A stretch of 64,000 nucleotides of DNA. It comes from Geobacter argillaceus (GTDB lineage: Bacteria > Desulfobacterota > Desulfuromonadia > Geobacterales > DSM-12255). The stretch lies in the NCBI RefSeq assembly GCF_007830735.1, contig NZ_VLLN01000001.1, positions 1 to 64,000 on the forward strand, written 5' to 3'. This document shows, one piece after another, positions 54,032 to 62,739 of the stretch. Within the stretch, counting starts at the first letter, position 1, and every line of letters begins with the position of its first letter. The translations under genes were made by a program, and so were the position numbers. The notes under the pieces are model-generated. The model saw only the letters and a list, made by a program, of their open reading frames with translations. It was not told where the DNA came from and made no database searches.

Positions 54032-56523
54032 TCACTGTCCCGGAGGCCCGGCCCTCCCGCAGGAGAAGAAGTCTGCGTCACCGGATGATCGTATCCCTCA
54101 CCGGGATGGCGGTACTCCCCCTTTTGGCCGCACTGGTAGCCCTGTTCTTCGTGGTCCGCGACGATGTGGGGAGTAGCCACGGCAGGCAGCTCGCCCAGGA
54201 AGCGAGGCAGTTGACAGAGCACCTGCAGGGGGAATTGCAGCGCATCCGGCAAACTGCGGCCGGCCTGACGGCGGCCCCCGAGGTGACGGCCTCTTTGGAG
54301 CGGTTACGAAAGGGGACCCGTGGAGAGGTTGTGCTGTTCACCGCCAAAGGGGAACGCCTGGCAGGAAACCCCAAGACCCCTCTACCCCCCGCTGAAGCGG
54401 GGGAACCGGGTTGGGTGACCTTCACGACCGGCAATGAGCACTATTTTGCCGGCGTGACCGCGGTGCGGGCTCCAGGGGGGGCCACTCCCCGCGACTGGTT
54501 CCTCGCCGTGGTCCAGCCGGAGTCCCGGGTATTCGGTCATTTACATGCGGTGAGCCGCCAGGTGGCCCTGTTCACGATCGTGTTCGTCATCCTGGTCGCC
54601 GCCATGGCCTGGTGGATGGCCGACCAGTACATGCGCCCCATCCTGGAGATCAAGCGCGGCGCCGAGATCGTCTCCCACATCAACCTGGACCACCGGATCA
54701 AGGTCGATGCCGGGGACGAGATCGAAGAGCTGGCCATCGAATTCAACCTGATGGCCGAAAACCTGGGCAAAGCCTACAACGAGCTGGAAGGGCGGGTGCG
54801 AGACGCGACCCTGTCCCTGCAGGAGGAGCGCAACCGGCTGGCAACCGTGCTGCGCACCATGGTGGACGGTGTGATCGTGGCCAACGAGGCCGCCGAGACG
54901 ATACTGATGAACCCGCGAGCCCGGATGATCCTGGGCCGGGGGTACAGTTCGGGCATCGGCTCGCCGCTGGCGCGCATCTTCCCCGGCGACCGGCTCAGTT
55001 TCCACCTGAAACGGCTGCGCCAGGGATGGGAACCGGGCCGGGAGGCCGTGGAAGAGGTCATCTTTCCCCTGCGGGACGGAAAGCTCCTCAAAGGTTCGCT
55101 GTCGGTCATTCCCGGCCCCGAAGGGGATCGGGCCGGGTTTCTCCTGGTGTTCCGGGACCTGAACGCTACCACCGGGGAGGACAAACGGTTCGAGAAGACC
55201 CTGCTGGAGATGCCCCAACTCCTGAGAGGGCCGGTGGCGACCGCCCACGCCCTGGTCGAAACGCTGCAACGACACCGGCAGATGTCGGCGGAGAAACAAC
55301 AGGCGTTCCTGGCTGCGGTGGCAGAAGAGATGGATCGGTTGAGCGTGCGGGTGACGGCGATCGAGGAAACCGCCAGCGCTGCCCGGACGGCGCGCTGGCC
55401 GGCCATTCCGTCCGATCCCCGGGAACTCCTGGAGGAATCGGTGGCGTCGGTCCCCGGGGTCTCCGTCGAGATCGACAACGGCAACCCGATCCCGGCGGTA
55501 CTGGTGGAACCGTTCTCCTGGGTGGCCTCCCTGCGGTGTGTCCTCCACTGGATCGAACAGAAAGGTTCCGAACTGCTGCAGGTCGACGCGAATCTCAAGG
55601 CGGAAGACGGCACCGTGGTGACGACCTTCAGGATCAAGGGCGCCTTTGCCGGCGACCCGGCTGCGCTGGAATCCCTTGTGCTGTGCCCTGCCGGAGAAGA
55701 GCCCATTCCACTGGGGGAGGCGGTGCGCCGGAACCGGGGGGAGCTTTGGACCCGCTCGTCCGGAGATTGCCTGGAGGTGAGGCTGGCACTGCTGCAGGCT
55801 ACCGCCGGTTCCGAAACCGGCCTGGCAATCGGACTGATCGAGGGGGAGCCGGGGTTTTACAATTTCGACCTGTTCCTACCGCGGCCGGTTTTCGAGCGGG
55901 ATGATCTGCTCCGGGCAGAGCTGGAGAATCTCGATTACGTGGTGGTCGACACCGAAACGACGGGACTGCAGCTGTCCCGGGGGGACAAGGTCATCAGCAT
56001 CAGCGGGATTCGTATTTGCCGGGGACGTATCCAGAACGTCGACATCTTCAACACCCTGGTAAACCCGGGCCGGCCCATTCCTCCCGAATCGGTGGAAATT
56101 CACCGGATCGATGACCGGATGGTGGCGGATGCGCCATCCATGAGCGAGGTGTATCCGCAATTCGTCGAGTACCTGGGGAACTCGGTCCTGGTGGCCCATA
56201 ACGCGGCATTCGACAAGAAGTGTCTGGACCTGGCCGCGGCCGAAGCAGGACTCCCCCGGATCGACAACCCGATTCTCGACACCATTTTCCTTTCCTATGC
56301 GCTGCATAAGGGGATCGAAGGGCATAGTCTGGAAGCCATAGCCGAGCGAATGGGGATCACGATCGAGGGGCGGCACAGTTCCCTGGGAGATGCCCGTGCG
56401 GCGGCCCAGATCTTCCTCGGCCTCCTGACGCTGCTGCCGGGGCGGGGGGTGAGAACCCTGGCCGAAGCCAAGGCGTTCTGCGACCAGCACCTGCTCTTGC
56501 GCTGGCAGACGTCGAAGTTTTAA
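54028..56523 (+). CDS. Membrane sensor protein with pseudo-histidine-kinase and DEDDh exonuclease domain
   Basis: An 831-residue fusion. Residues 1-45 are basic then hydrophobic (membrane segment 1, about 18-43); about 44-173 lie outside; membrane segment 2 (about 175-197); HAMP (198-250); PAS (about 265-375); a HisKA-like stretch in which the H-box reads PQLLRGPV, with Gln397 at the place of the phosphorylated His; a degenerate HATPase (about 465-600) without a clear N or G box; then a DnaQ-type 3'-5' exonuclease. The DEDDh residues are all present: Asp641 and Glu643 (VDTETTGL), Asp729 (HNAAFDKK), His783 and Asp788 (RHSSLGDA). It is coupled to the receiver gene by ATGA. The nuclease should lie in the cytoplasm at the membrane. 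Its substrate is unknown. Confidence 0.88.
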   Translation: MITVPEARPSRRRRSLRHRMIVSLTGMAVLPLLAALVALFFVVRDDVGSSHGRQLAQEARQLTEHLQGELQRIRQTAAGLTAAPEVTASLERLRKGTRGEVVLFTAKGERLAGNPKTPLPPAEAGEPGWVTFTTGNEHYFAGVTAVRAPGGATPRDWFLAVVQPESRVFGHLHAVSRQVALFTIVFVILVAAMAWWMADQYMRPILEIKRGAEIVSHINLDHRIKVDAGDEIEELAIEFNLMAENLGKAYNELEGRVRDATLSLQEERNRLATVLRTMVDGVIVANEAAETILMNPRARMILGRGYSSGIGSPLARIFPGDRLSFHLKRLRQGWEPGREAVEEVIFPLRDGKLLKGSLSVIPGPEGDRAGFLLVFRDLNATTGEDKRFEKTLLEMPQLLRGPVATAHALVETLQRHRQMSAEKQQAFLAAVAEEMDRLSVRVTAIEETASAARTARWPAIPSDPRELLEESVASVPGVSVEIDNGNPIPAVLVEPFSWVASLRCVLHWIEQKGSELLQVDANLKAEDGTVVTTFRIKGAFAGDPAALESLVLCPAGEEPIPLGEAVRRNRGELWTRSSGDCLEVRLALLQATAGSETGLAIGLIEGEPGFYNFDLFLPRPVFERDDLLRAELENLDYVVVDTETTGLQLSRGDKVISISGIRICRGRIQNVDIFNTLVNPGRPIPPESVEIHRIDDRMVADAPSMSEVYPQFVEYLGNSVLVAHNAAFDKKCLDLAAAEAGLPRIDNPILDTIFLSYALHKGIEGHSLEAIAERMGITIEGRHSSLGDARAAAQIFLGLLTLLPGRGVRTLAEAKAFCDQHLLLRWQTSKF

Positions 56524-56526
56524 GTC

Positions 56527-56598
<72 letters not shown>

Positions 56599-56617
56599 CT
56601 TTCAGGAGGTTCGCACC

Positions 56618-56809
56618 ATGAATGTCACCTCGCGCCGGCTTGCCGCCTTGTTCGCCGTGGGCCTTGTGGCCCTGTACTCCCCTCTGCTGGGGGCATTCAA
56701 CCGGCCGGGCAGCCTTCTGGGCATCCCGACCCTCCCCCTCTACCTGTTCGCGGTCTGGGGCGGACTGGTGCTGGCAAGCTGGGTGCTGATCCGGGGAAAC
56801 AAGCCGTGA
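56618..56809 (+). CDS. 63-residue membrane protein coupled to the SSS-domain kinase
   Basis: Starts MNVTSRRLAALFAVG with two hydrophobic segments (residues about 7-26 and 35-57) joined by a short loop with F-N-R-P-G-S, ending R-G-N-K-P. AGGAGGT lies eight bases before the ATG. Its TGA overlaps the GTG of the kinase gene (GTGA). The small size, two segments and coupling recall CbrX, the small protein upstream of cbrA in Pseudomonas, but I cannot confirm homology. Confidence 0.75.
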   Translation: MNVTSRRLAALFAVGLVALYSPLLGAFNRPGSLLGIPTLPLYLFAVWGGLVLASWVLIRGNKP

Positions 56810-59800
56810 GCAATACCTTCTGGGTCGCATTTCTCGGGGTTGTATATCTCCTCGGCCTGTTCGCCATCGCCTACGCCAGTGACAAGGCAAGGGAGATGGG
56901 GCGCAGTCCGGTCGACAACCCATGGGTGTACAGCTTTTCCCTGGCAGTCTACTGCACCTCCTGGACCTATTACGGTAGCGTGGGGCAGGCCGCATCCACG
57001 GGACTCGGTTTTCTGCCGATCTACCTGGGCCCCACCCTGGTCTTCCTCCTGGCCCCGTCCCTCTTGAAACGGCTCGTTTCCTACTGTCGGGCGGAAGGGG
57101 TCACCAGCCTGCCGGACCTGCTGGAGGTCATGTATGGCAAGGGGTGGGCCCTTGGGGCACTCGCCACTACCTTGATGGTGATCGGCATCACCCCGTATAT
57201 AGGGCTCCAGCTTAAGGCGGTCGGCTACACCTTCGACCTGCTCACCGGCAGGGCCGCGGCCACGGGGATCTTTAACGATGCCGCCTTCTGGGCGGCCCTG
57301 GGTTTGTCGATCTTTGCCGGCCTCTTCGGCGCCAGAAGCCTGGTGGCAACCGAGCGTCATGAGGGGATGGTCGCAGCCATCGCTTTTGAAAGCGCGGTGA
57401 AACTCGGGGCCTTCCTGGTGATCGGTCTCTACATCACCTTCGGCATCGGCGGCGGGCTGACCCGGATTTTCGAAAGGGCGATGGCAGATCAGAACCTGTC
57501 GCGTCTCTTCCTGCTCGGCGAGGGTTCGGGCACGTCGTTATCGGCCTGGGCCGCTCTGAGCGTGCTTTCCGCATCGGCAGTAATCCTCCTTCCCCGCCAG
57601 TTTCACATGCTGGCCGTAGAAAACGTACGGGAGGGCCACCTTTGGACGACATCCTGGGCATTTCCGGCCTACCTGCTCTTCATCAACCTGCTCGTGCTTC
57701 CGGTGGCCCTGGTCGGGCGTCTGTACGGGGGAGACCTGGCCCCTGACTTCTTCATGATTTCCCTGCCGCTGTCGCGGGGGCATACCGGCCTGGCGTTTCT
57801 CGCCTACCTGGGGGGGTTCTCCGCCGCAACCAGCATGGTAATCGTCGAGGCCGTCGCCCTGGCAACCATGATCCTGCACCATTACGGAGTTGCACTCCTG
57901 GGGAGTGTATTCCCTGCCTTTCGCGGCGGGGGAGTGGATATTTCCCGGCCCCTGCTGTACACCAAGCGGGCCGTCATTTTCGGCGTGGTGCTGCTGGGTT
58001 ACGCCTTCAAGCGTTCGATCGGCGAATCCCACACCCTGGTCGCCACCGGGCTGTTATCCTTTTCCGCCGTGTTCCAGTTTGCACCTGCCGTCCTGCTCGG
58101 CCTCTACTGGAAAGGTGGCACCCGGAGCGGGGCACTCGCCGGGCTTGCCGCCGGGTTTGGCGTCTGGACCTATACCCTGCTCATCCCCAGCTTCGTCGAT
58201 TCGGGGTGGATCGGCGCATCGCTCCTGACGCAGGGGCCATGGGGGATCGAACTGCTGCGCCCCCGGGCGCTGTTCGGGCTGCAGGGGTTCGACACCTGGA
58301 CCCATGCCCTGATCTGGAGCCTGGTATTCAACCTGGGGGCCCATATCACCTTCAGCCTGCTGAGTGCACGTCCGGCGGAGGAATCCCCGCGCTCCGAGCT
58401 CCCTGCCGCCTGGGCTACCAGGGCCGATCTGGAAGGGCTTCTGGCCCGGTTCGTCGGTGCCCGGATGGCGCATGACGTACTTGGCGCCCTTCCGGAACGC
58501 TCTTCCCCGCAACTGCTCTTAGAGACGACCGAGCGCTGCCTGGCCAGCGCCATCGGTGCCCCATCGGCGCGCATGATTATCGACAGTACCCTTGCCTGGC
58601 CCCGTGAACGGGCCGTGGAAATCCTCGACGTCTTCGGCGGTGTTTCCAAGACCCTGGCAGAGAGCCGGGATACCCTGGAACGACGGCTGCGGGAGCTGGT
58701 GGTCCTCCACGAGGCCTCCCACGCCCTGTCGAGAAGCCTGGACATCGATACGCTCCTGCAGGAGGTGCTCCTGCTGATCAAGCGGGAGTTCGGCTTCGAG
58801 CACCTGGCGGTCCGGCTCCTGGACGAGAACGGCATATTGAAGATCCGCAGCCATGTGGGACTTATAGCCGACTATGTATCGGCATCCGCCATGGTTCCCT
58901 CGCGGGATACCTACTTCGGCCTCTGTTTCCTGGACGCCCGGCCGGTCGTAGTGGGGGACGCCCGGGAGATCGACAAGCCGCTGCTCTTTTCCAAACTGGT
59001 CAAGGACGTGCCGGTCAGCGCCTTCATCCACGCCCCCATGACCTACGAGGGCCGGGTGATCGGCGTGCTCACGGCCTATGCGACCCGCGGCCCCATGCAC
59101 TTCACCGACGAGTTCGTCGAGCTGTTCGCTGCCCTGGCCAACCAGTTGGCCATGGCAGCGGTCAATGCCCAACTCTACGCCGAGGTCCAGGCATACAGCC
59201 ATGCCATGGAGGAAAAGGTGGCCCGGCGCACGGCCGAACTGGAGAAGGCCAACGCCCGACTGCTGGAACTGGACCGCCTCAAGAGCGATTTCCTGTCCAC
59301 CGTGAGTCACGAATTGCGCACCCCCCTCACCTCGATCCGTTCCTTCTCCGAGATTCTGCTCCGCTACGAGGTGGACGACCCGGAAAAACGCCGGAAATTC
59401 GTGGGGGTCATCAACTATGAGGCGGAACGGCTCACCCGCATGATCAACGACCTGCTCGATCTCTCGAAGATCGAAGCCGGCCGCGTTGAACTGAACTCCG
59501 AACCGCTGGAACTGGAGCCGGTCTTTGCCAGGGCACTCGGCACGACCCACCCACTGCTGGCGGAAAAGGGGATCGTGGTGGAGAGCGACGTCGAAATTGA
59601 CCTGCCACCGATCCATGCCGATGCGGACAGGATCCAGCAGGTGCTGACGAACCTCCTCTCCAATGCGGTGAAGTTCTCACCCGAAGGGGGGCGTATCCGT
59701 CTCAGCGGGAAAAGGCAGGGCGGTTTTGCCCTGATCAGCGTGGCCGACGAAGGCCCCGGCATCCCACCGGACCGGCTGGAACAGGTGTTCGATCGCTTTC

Positions 59801-59988
59801 ACCAGGTGCGTGATCCCCAGAAGTCCCACCCCCTTGGCACCGGCCTGGGGCTGACGATTTCACGGGAGATCGTGGAGCGGTTGGGCGGCAAGATCTGGGT
59901 CGATAGCGAACTGGGAGCCGGCACCGTCTTCTCCTTCACCGTTCCCTTCGCTGAACAGATTGACGCTAGCGGTTTTCAGGATCGTTGA
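56806..59988 (+). CDS. Symporter-domain sensor histidine kinase (CrbS/CbrA-like)
   Basis: A 1060-residue protein. Residues 1-510 form an SSS-type sodium/solute symporter domain (12-13 membrane segments), including N-P-W-V-Y-S-F-S-L-A-V-Y-C-T-S-W-T near the N-terminus. A GAF domain spans about 640-790, a coiled linker follows, then HisKA with phosphorylated His835 (STVSHELRTPLTSI), N box (LTNLLSNAVKFSPEG), G1 (VADEGPGIP) and G2 (GTGLGLTIS). It is complete and should be active. SSS-kinases of this type sense acetate or amino acids in Vibrio and Pseudomonas. GTG start at 56806 is set by the GTGA overlap with the small membrane protein gene. Confidence 0.92.
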   Translation: MSNTFWVAFLGVVYLLGLFAIAYASDKAREMGRSPVDNPWVYSFSLAVYCTSWTYYGSVGQAASTGLGFLPIYLGPTLVFLLAPSLLKRLVSYCRAEGVTSLPDLLEVMYGKGWALGALATTLMVIGITPYIGLQLKAVGYTFDLLTGRAAATGIFNDAAFWAALGLSIFAGLFGARSLVATERHEGMVAAIAFESAVKLGAFLVIGLYITFGIGGGLTRIFERAMADQNLSRLFLLGEGSGTSLSAWAALSVLSASAVILLPRQFHMLAVENVREGHLWTTSWAFPAYLLFINLLVLPVALVGRLYGGDLAPDFFMISLPLSRGHTGLAFLAYLGGFSAATSMVIVEAVALATMILHHYGVALLGSVFPAFRGGGVDISRPLLYTKRAVIFGVVLLGYAFKRSIGESHTLVATGLLSFSAVFQFAPAVLLGLYWKGGTRSGALAGLAAGFGVWTYTLLIPSFVDSGWIGASLLTQGPWGIELLRPRALFGLQGFDTWTHALIWSLVFNLGAHITFSLLSARPAEESPRSELPAAWATRADLEGLLARFVGARMAHDVLGALPERSSPQLLLETTERCLASAIGAPSARMIIDSTLAWPRERAVEILDVFGGVSKTLAESRDTLERRLRELVVLHEASHALSRSLDIDTLLQEVLLLIKREFGFEHLAVRLLDENGILKIRSHVGLIADYVSASAMVPSRDTYFGLCFLDARPVVVGDAREIDKPLLFSKLVKDVPVSAFIHAPMTYEGRVIGVLTAYATRGPMHFTDEFVELFAALANQLAMAAVNAQLYAEVQAYSHAMEEKVARRTAELEKANARLLELDRLKSDFLSTVSHELRTPLTSIRSFSEILLRYEVDDPEKRRKFVGVINYEAERLTRMINDLLDLSKIEAGRVELNSEPLELEPVFARALGTTHPLLAEKGIVVESDVEIDLPPIHADADRIQQVLTNLLSNAVKFSPEGGRIRLSGKRQGGFALISVADEGPGIPPDRLEQVFDRFHQVRDPQKSHPLGTGLGLTISREIVERLGGKIWVDSELGAGTVFSFTVPFAEQIDASGFQDR

Positions 59989-60021
59989 GCTCGTGATGTG
60001 ATGCACAGCAGATGAGGTTGT

Positions 60022-61095
60022 ATGCCCGGCAGTGAACAAGACATCATCACTCCTCTCAAGCTTTATCATGAGATAGAGGTGGCCCCGTCCATCGAGGTCC
60101 TGAGGGAGCTCGGCATCAAGATGCTCGATACGGTCAGGTGCATCATCACGGTGCCCGTAGACGAGAAGAGCATTGTGCGGATGATCGCCCGGGTCAACAG
60201 CGCCATCACCCGGCGTCTCATCGCCCTCATGGAAACGGTCGAGGGGATCAGCCTCCCCGAGGGGGTCGCATACCTGGCCCTCGGCAGCGAAGGACGGGGA
60301 GAGCAGACCCTGCGCACCGACCAGGACAGCGCCATCGTCTATCCCGACGACCTCTCTGCGAAAAAACTCCTTGAAGTCAACCGCTTCGCCGCCCGCCTCG
60401 TCGAGGCACTCGAGGCAATCGGCGTCCCCCGTTGTCCGGGCAACGTCATGGCCAGTAATCCCCAGTGGTGCCACAGTGTCGGCGCATGGAAACGGCTGCT
60501 CGAAGAGTGGATAACCGTCCCCACCCACGAAAACATCCTGGACTTCTGCCTCTTTCAGGATCTCAGCTCCTTGCACGGCGATGAGAGCCTCTGCACGGAG
60601 TTGCGCGACCATATCCGGACCACTGTCCGGCTGCCGCCGTTCTTCTTCCCGAATCTGGCCTGCCATGCAACGCGCTTCCCGTCACCGCTCACCTTTTTCA
60701 AGCGGATCCGGGTCGAGCGCGGCGGAGAACACCGGGGGCTGGTGGACATAAAGAAATCCGGCATCTTCGCCATTACCGTCGGGGCCAGCCTCATGGCACT
60801 CGAAGCCGGCGTTGTCGGCGGGAATACCTGGGACAAGCTTTCGCTCCTCGGGCAGCGGAAAATAGTCACTAGCGGCGATCTCAAAAAAATCGAGGCGGCG
60901 TTCTCATATCTGGTCCGACTGCGCATCCGGTCGCAACTGCGGGAACTTGCCGCCGACAAGATCCCCACGAACTATGTCGACCCCCAATGCATGACCAGGG
61001 CGGAGCGGGAACGATTCAGGGCCGCGCTCAAAGGGATCGACTGCTTTCTGCGGATAGTCCGCAACCGCTATCATCTCGATTACATCTCCGGCTGA
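60022..61095 (+). CDS. DUF294 putative nucleotidyltransferase with intact motif
   Basis: A 357-residue DUF294 protein. The GlnD-type nucleotidyltransferase motif is complete: ALGSEGRGEQTLRTDQDSAI, with metal-binding Asp100 and Asp102, followed by the DUF294_C domain (RVERGGEHRGLVDIKK). Compared with the paralogue at 52342 the catalytic residues are kept and the N-terminal helical part is shorter. It follows the kinase gene by 33 bases. It may transfer a nucleotide to a protein, in analogy to GlnD, but the target is unknown. Confidence 0.88.
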   Translation: MPGSEQDIITPLKLYHEIEVAPSIEVLRELGIKMLDTVRCIITVPVDEKSIVRMIARVNSAITRRLIALMETVEGISLPEGVAYLALGSEGRGEQTLRTDQDSAIVYPDDLSAKKLLEVNRFAARLVEALEAIGVPRCPGNVMASNPQWCHSVGAWKRLLEEWITVPTHENILDFCLFQDLSSLHGDESLCTELRDHIRTTVRLPPFFFPNLACHATRFPSPLTFFKRIRVERGGEHRGLVDIKKSGIFAITVGASLMALEAGVVGGNTWDKLSLLGQRKIVTSGDLKKIEAAFSYLVRLRIRSQLRELAADKIPTNYVDPQCMTRAERERFRAALKGIDCFLRIVRNRYHLDYISG

Positions 61096-61149
61096 TGGCT
61101 GGAAGTGATGGCGGGGTGTTGTTGCAGCTGACACGGGAGAAGTAGCTTC

Positions 61150-61968
61150 ATGCAGATCTCCATTTCAACAGGGACGCTCTTCGTCTTTCCGCTCCGGAAA
61201 AACTTCGAGATGGCCGGGAAGGCCGGATTCGACGGACTGGAGCTGATCATTAACCAGGACTTCGAGCGGATCAATGTCCGGGAACTGTTGCGGGACCTGT
61301 CCGGCATCATGCCGATTCTCTCGATACATGCACCCTTCATGCCCCTGTTCGGCTGGGGGAACCAGATCGACTCCCTGAAGAGGGCCGTGGAGATTGCCGC
61401 CGAAGCAGGGGTGTCACTGGTCAACTTCCACCCCCCTTCCTGGCTCGGCATGGAGTTCGGTTTCTGGCGCTGGCTCTATCGGATCAACGATTTTCAGAAA
61501 GAGGTCGGGCAGGGGGTGGTAACTCTCACCCTGGAGAACATGCCGTGGGGAGGAAAACACAAGATCAACCCGCACATCCTCTCCAATACCCAGAAGATGG
61601 TCGAGTTCATCACGGAACGAAACCTCTACATGACCTTCGACACCACCCATATGGGGTCGGGCAAGGCCAACTTCATCAACGACTTCTACCTCTACCACAA
61701 CTCGGGCAGGATCAGGAACATCCATTTTTCAGACTACGGCTACGGCCGCGAACACCTGATCCCGGGTCGCGGCATACTGCCCCTCACCCGCTTCCTGAAC
61801 CACCTGAGCAGCATCGACTACCACCACACCCTGACCTTGGAGCTCTCACCCCATGAGTTCTCCCGTGACGAGGATCTGATCATGGAAAGCCTGACAGAGA
61901 TCCTCGGATATCTCCGCAAGGAGACCGCACCGGTTGCGGCGGTCTCCCATCAGCCACGCACCACATAG
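61150..61968 (+). CDS. TIM-barrel sugar phosphate isomerase/AP endonuclease family 2 protein
   Basis: A 272-residue xylose-isomerase-like barrel protein. It shows the family pattern of strands with acidic and His residues: FDGLELIINQDF, LSIHAPFMP, LVNFHPPSWLG, VTLTLENMPWGG (Glu), YMTFDTTHMGSG, and NIHFSDYGYGREH, then LTLELSP. These would hold a divalent metal, as in AP endonuclease 2 or sugar isomerases. Substrate unknown. It lies 55 bases after the DUF294 gene. Its last 19 bases overlap the convergent universal stress protein gene. Confidence 0.82.
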   Translation: MQISISTGTLFVFPLRKNFEMAGKAGFDGLELIINQDFERINVRELLRDLSGIMPILSIHAPFMPLFGWGNQIDSLKRAVEIAAEAGVSLVNFHPPSWLGMEFGFWRWLYRINDFQKEVGQGVVTLTLENMPWGGKHKINPHILSNTQKMVEFITERNLYMTFDTTHMGSGKANFINDFYLYHNSGRIRNIHFSDYGYGREHLIPGRGILPLTRFLNHLSSIDYHHTLTLELSPHEFSRDEDLIMESLTEILGYLRKETAPVAAVSHQPRTT

Positions 61969-62405
61969 ACCGAGCATCTGGCATTTTTCACCACCGAGTG
62001 GGAGACGCTCCCCAGCACTTTACGCTTCAGAAAACCCTTGCCGGTACTCCCGATAACGATGACGTCGATCTCTTCCTTTTCGGCAAAGGCGAGCAGTTCA
62101 TCGGCCGGATTGCCGTAAGCGACCATGATCTCCAACGCCACATTCGTTTCCGCAGCGTTCTTCTCGATCACGTAGAAGATCCGCTCCTTGAGCTCCTGCC
62201 ATGTATCGGTCTCGGTAATGGGGGGCGCCGGAACGAAGTCGGTAAACGTATTACGGGGGGCATTGGGAAGCACCAGTAAGGCATAGACGGTACTTTTGAG
62301 AGGCCCCGGATTGCAGGCAGCCATCCGCACAGCCTCTTCCGCAGCCTTGTCGGAAAGAGGTGAGCCATCAATGGCCACCAGGATTTTCTTGCGCAGGTGT
62401 AACAT
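61950..62405 (-). CDS. Universal stress protein, UspA family
   Basis: A 151-residue UspA-fold protein. The start LHLRKKILVAIDGSPLSDKAAEEAVRMA, the acidic middle (DELLAFAEKEEIDVIVIGSTG) and the nucleotide-binding G-x2-G-x9-G-S pattern (GSTGKGFLKRKVLGSVS) are present, so it should bind ATP. GGAGGG lies before the ATG at 62405. It is a single gene read leftwards, convergent with and overlapping the previous one by 19 bases. Confidence 0.9.
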   Translation of the reverse strand: MLHLRKKILVAIDGSPLSDKAAEEAVRMAACNPGPLKSTVYALLVLPNAPRNTFTDFVPAPPITETDTWQELKERIFYVIEKNAAETNVALEIMVAYGNPADELLAFAEKEEIDVIVIGSTGKGFLKRKVLGSVSHSVVKNARCSVYVVRG

Positions 62406-62739
62406 GGTTTCCCTCCAGGCGATTCAGATCATTATGCCAAAGAATACTACGAATCAACTAGCAAGCAGCCATCGAACCATCCAACGAGATAAAATTGTAT
62501 TACAATTCTTGACAACCATAAAACAATATTCTATATTTTAGAAAATATTTTTTAATGTAAATAACACTACCAGAAACAATATAAAATAGATTAATCTACA
62601 GCCGTTACCGGGAACATTATCACCGCTTCAGAGCAAAAAATTTAATTTTTCATCAATCGAAATAAATTTGCCCTTGACTTGTGCATAATCCTGATACTAT
62701 AGAAATATGTTTGGAAAAATATAAAACAAGGACCATCTT
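62406..62739. other. AT-rich divergent intergenic region
   Basis: 334 bases between the divergent usp and iclR genes. Composition is strongly AT-rich from about 62500 to 62660, unlike all neighbouring sequence. The right end has the likely iclR promoter. No gene or RNA is recognised. AT-rich stretches of this kind attract nucleoid proteins and may bind the IclR regulator. Confidence 0.5.
62674..62703 (+). promoter_or_regulatory. Probable iclR promoter
   Basis: TTGACT (62674-62679), an 18-base spacer and TATAGA (62698-62703); an overlapping TACTAT at 62695 with a 15-base spacer is the alternative -10. AAGGA lies seven bases before the iclR ATG. Confidence 0.5.

Noticed and set aside
54028-56523. 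Exonuclease fusion as an artefact of a sequencing error joining two genes
   Set aside because: The frame is continuous with no stop, and no ribosome site or start lies before the nuclease domain; similar fused nucleases in such clusters are plausible.
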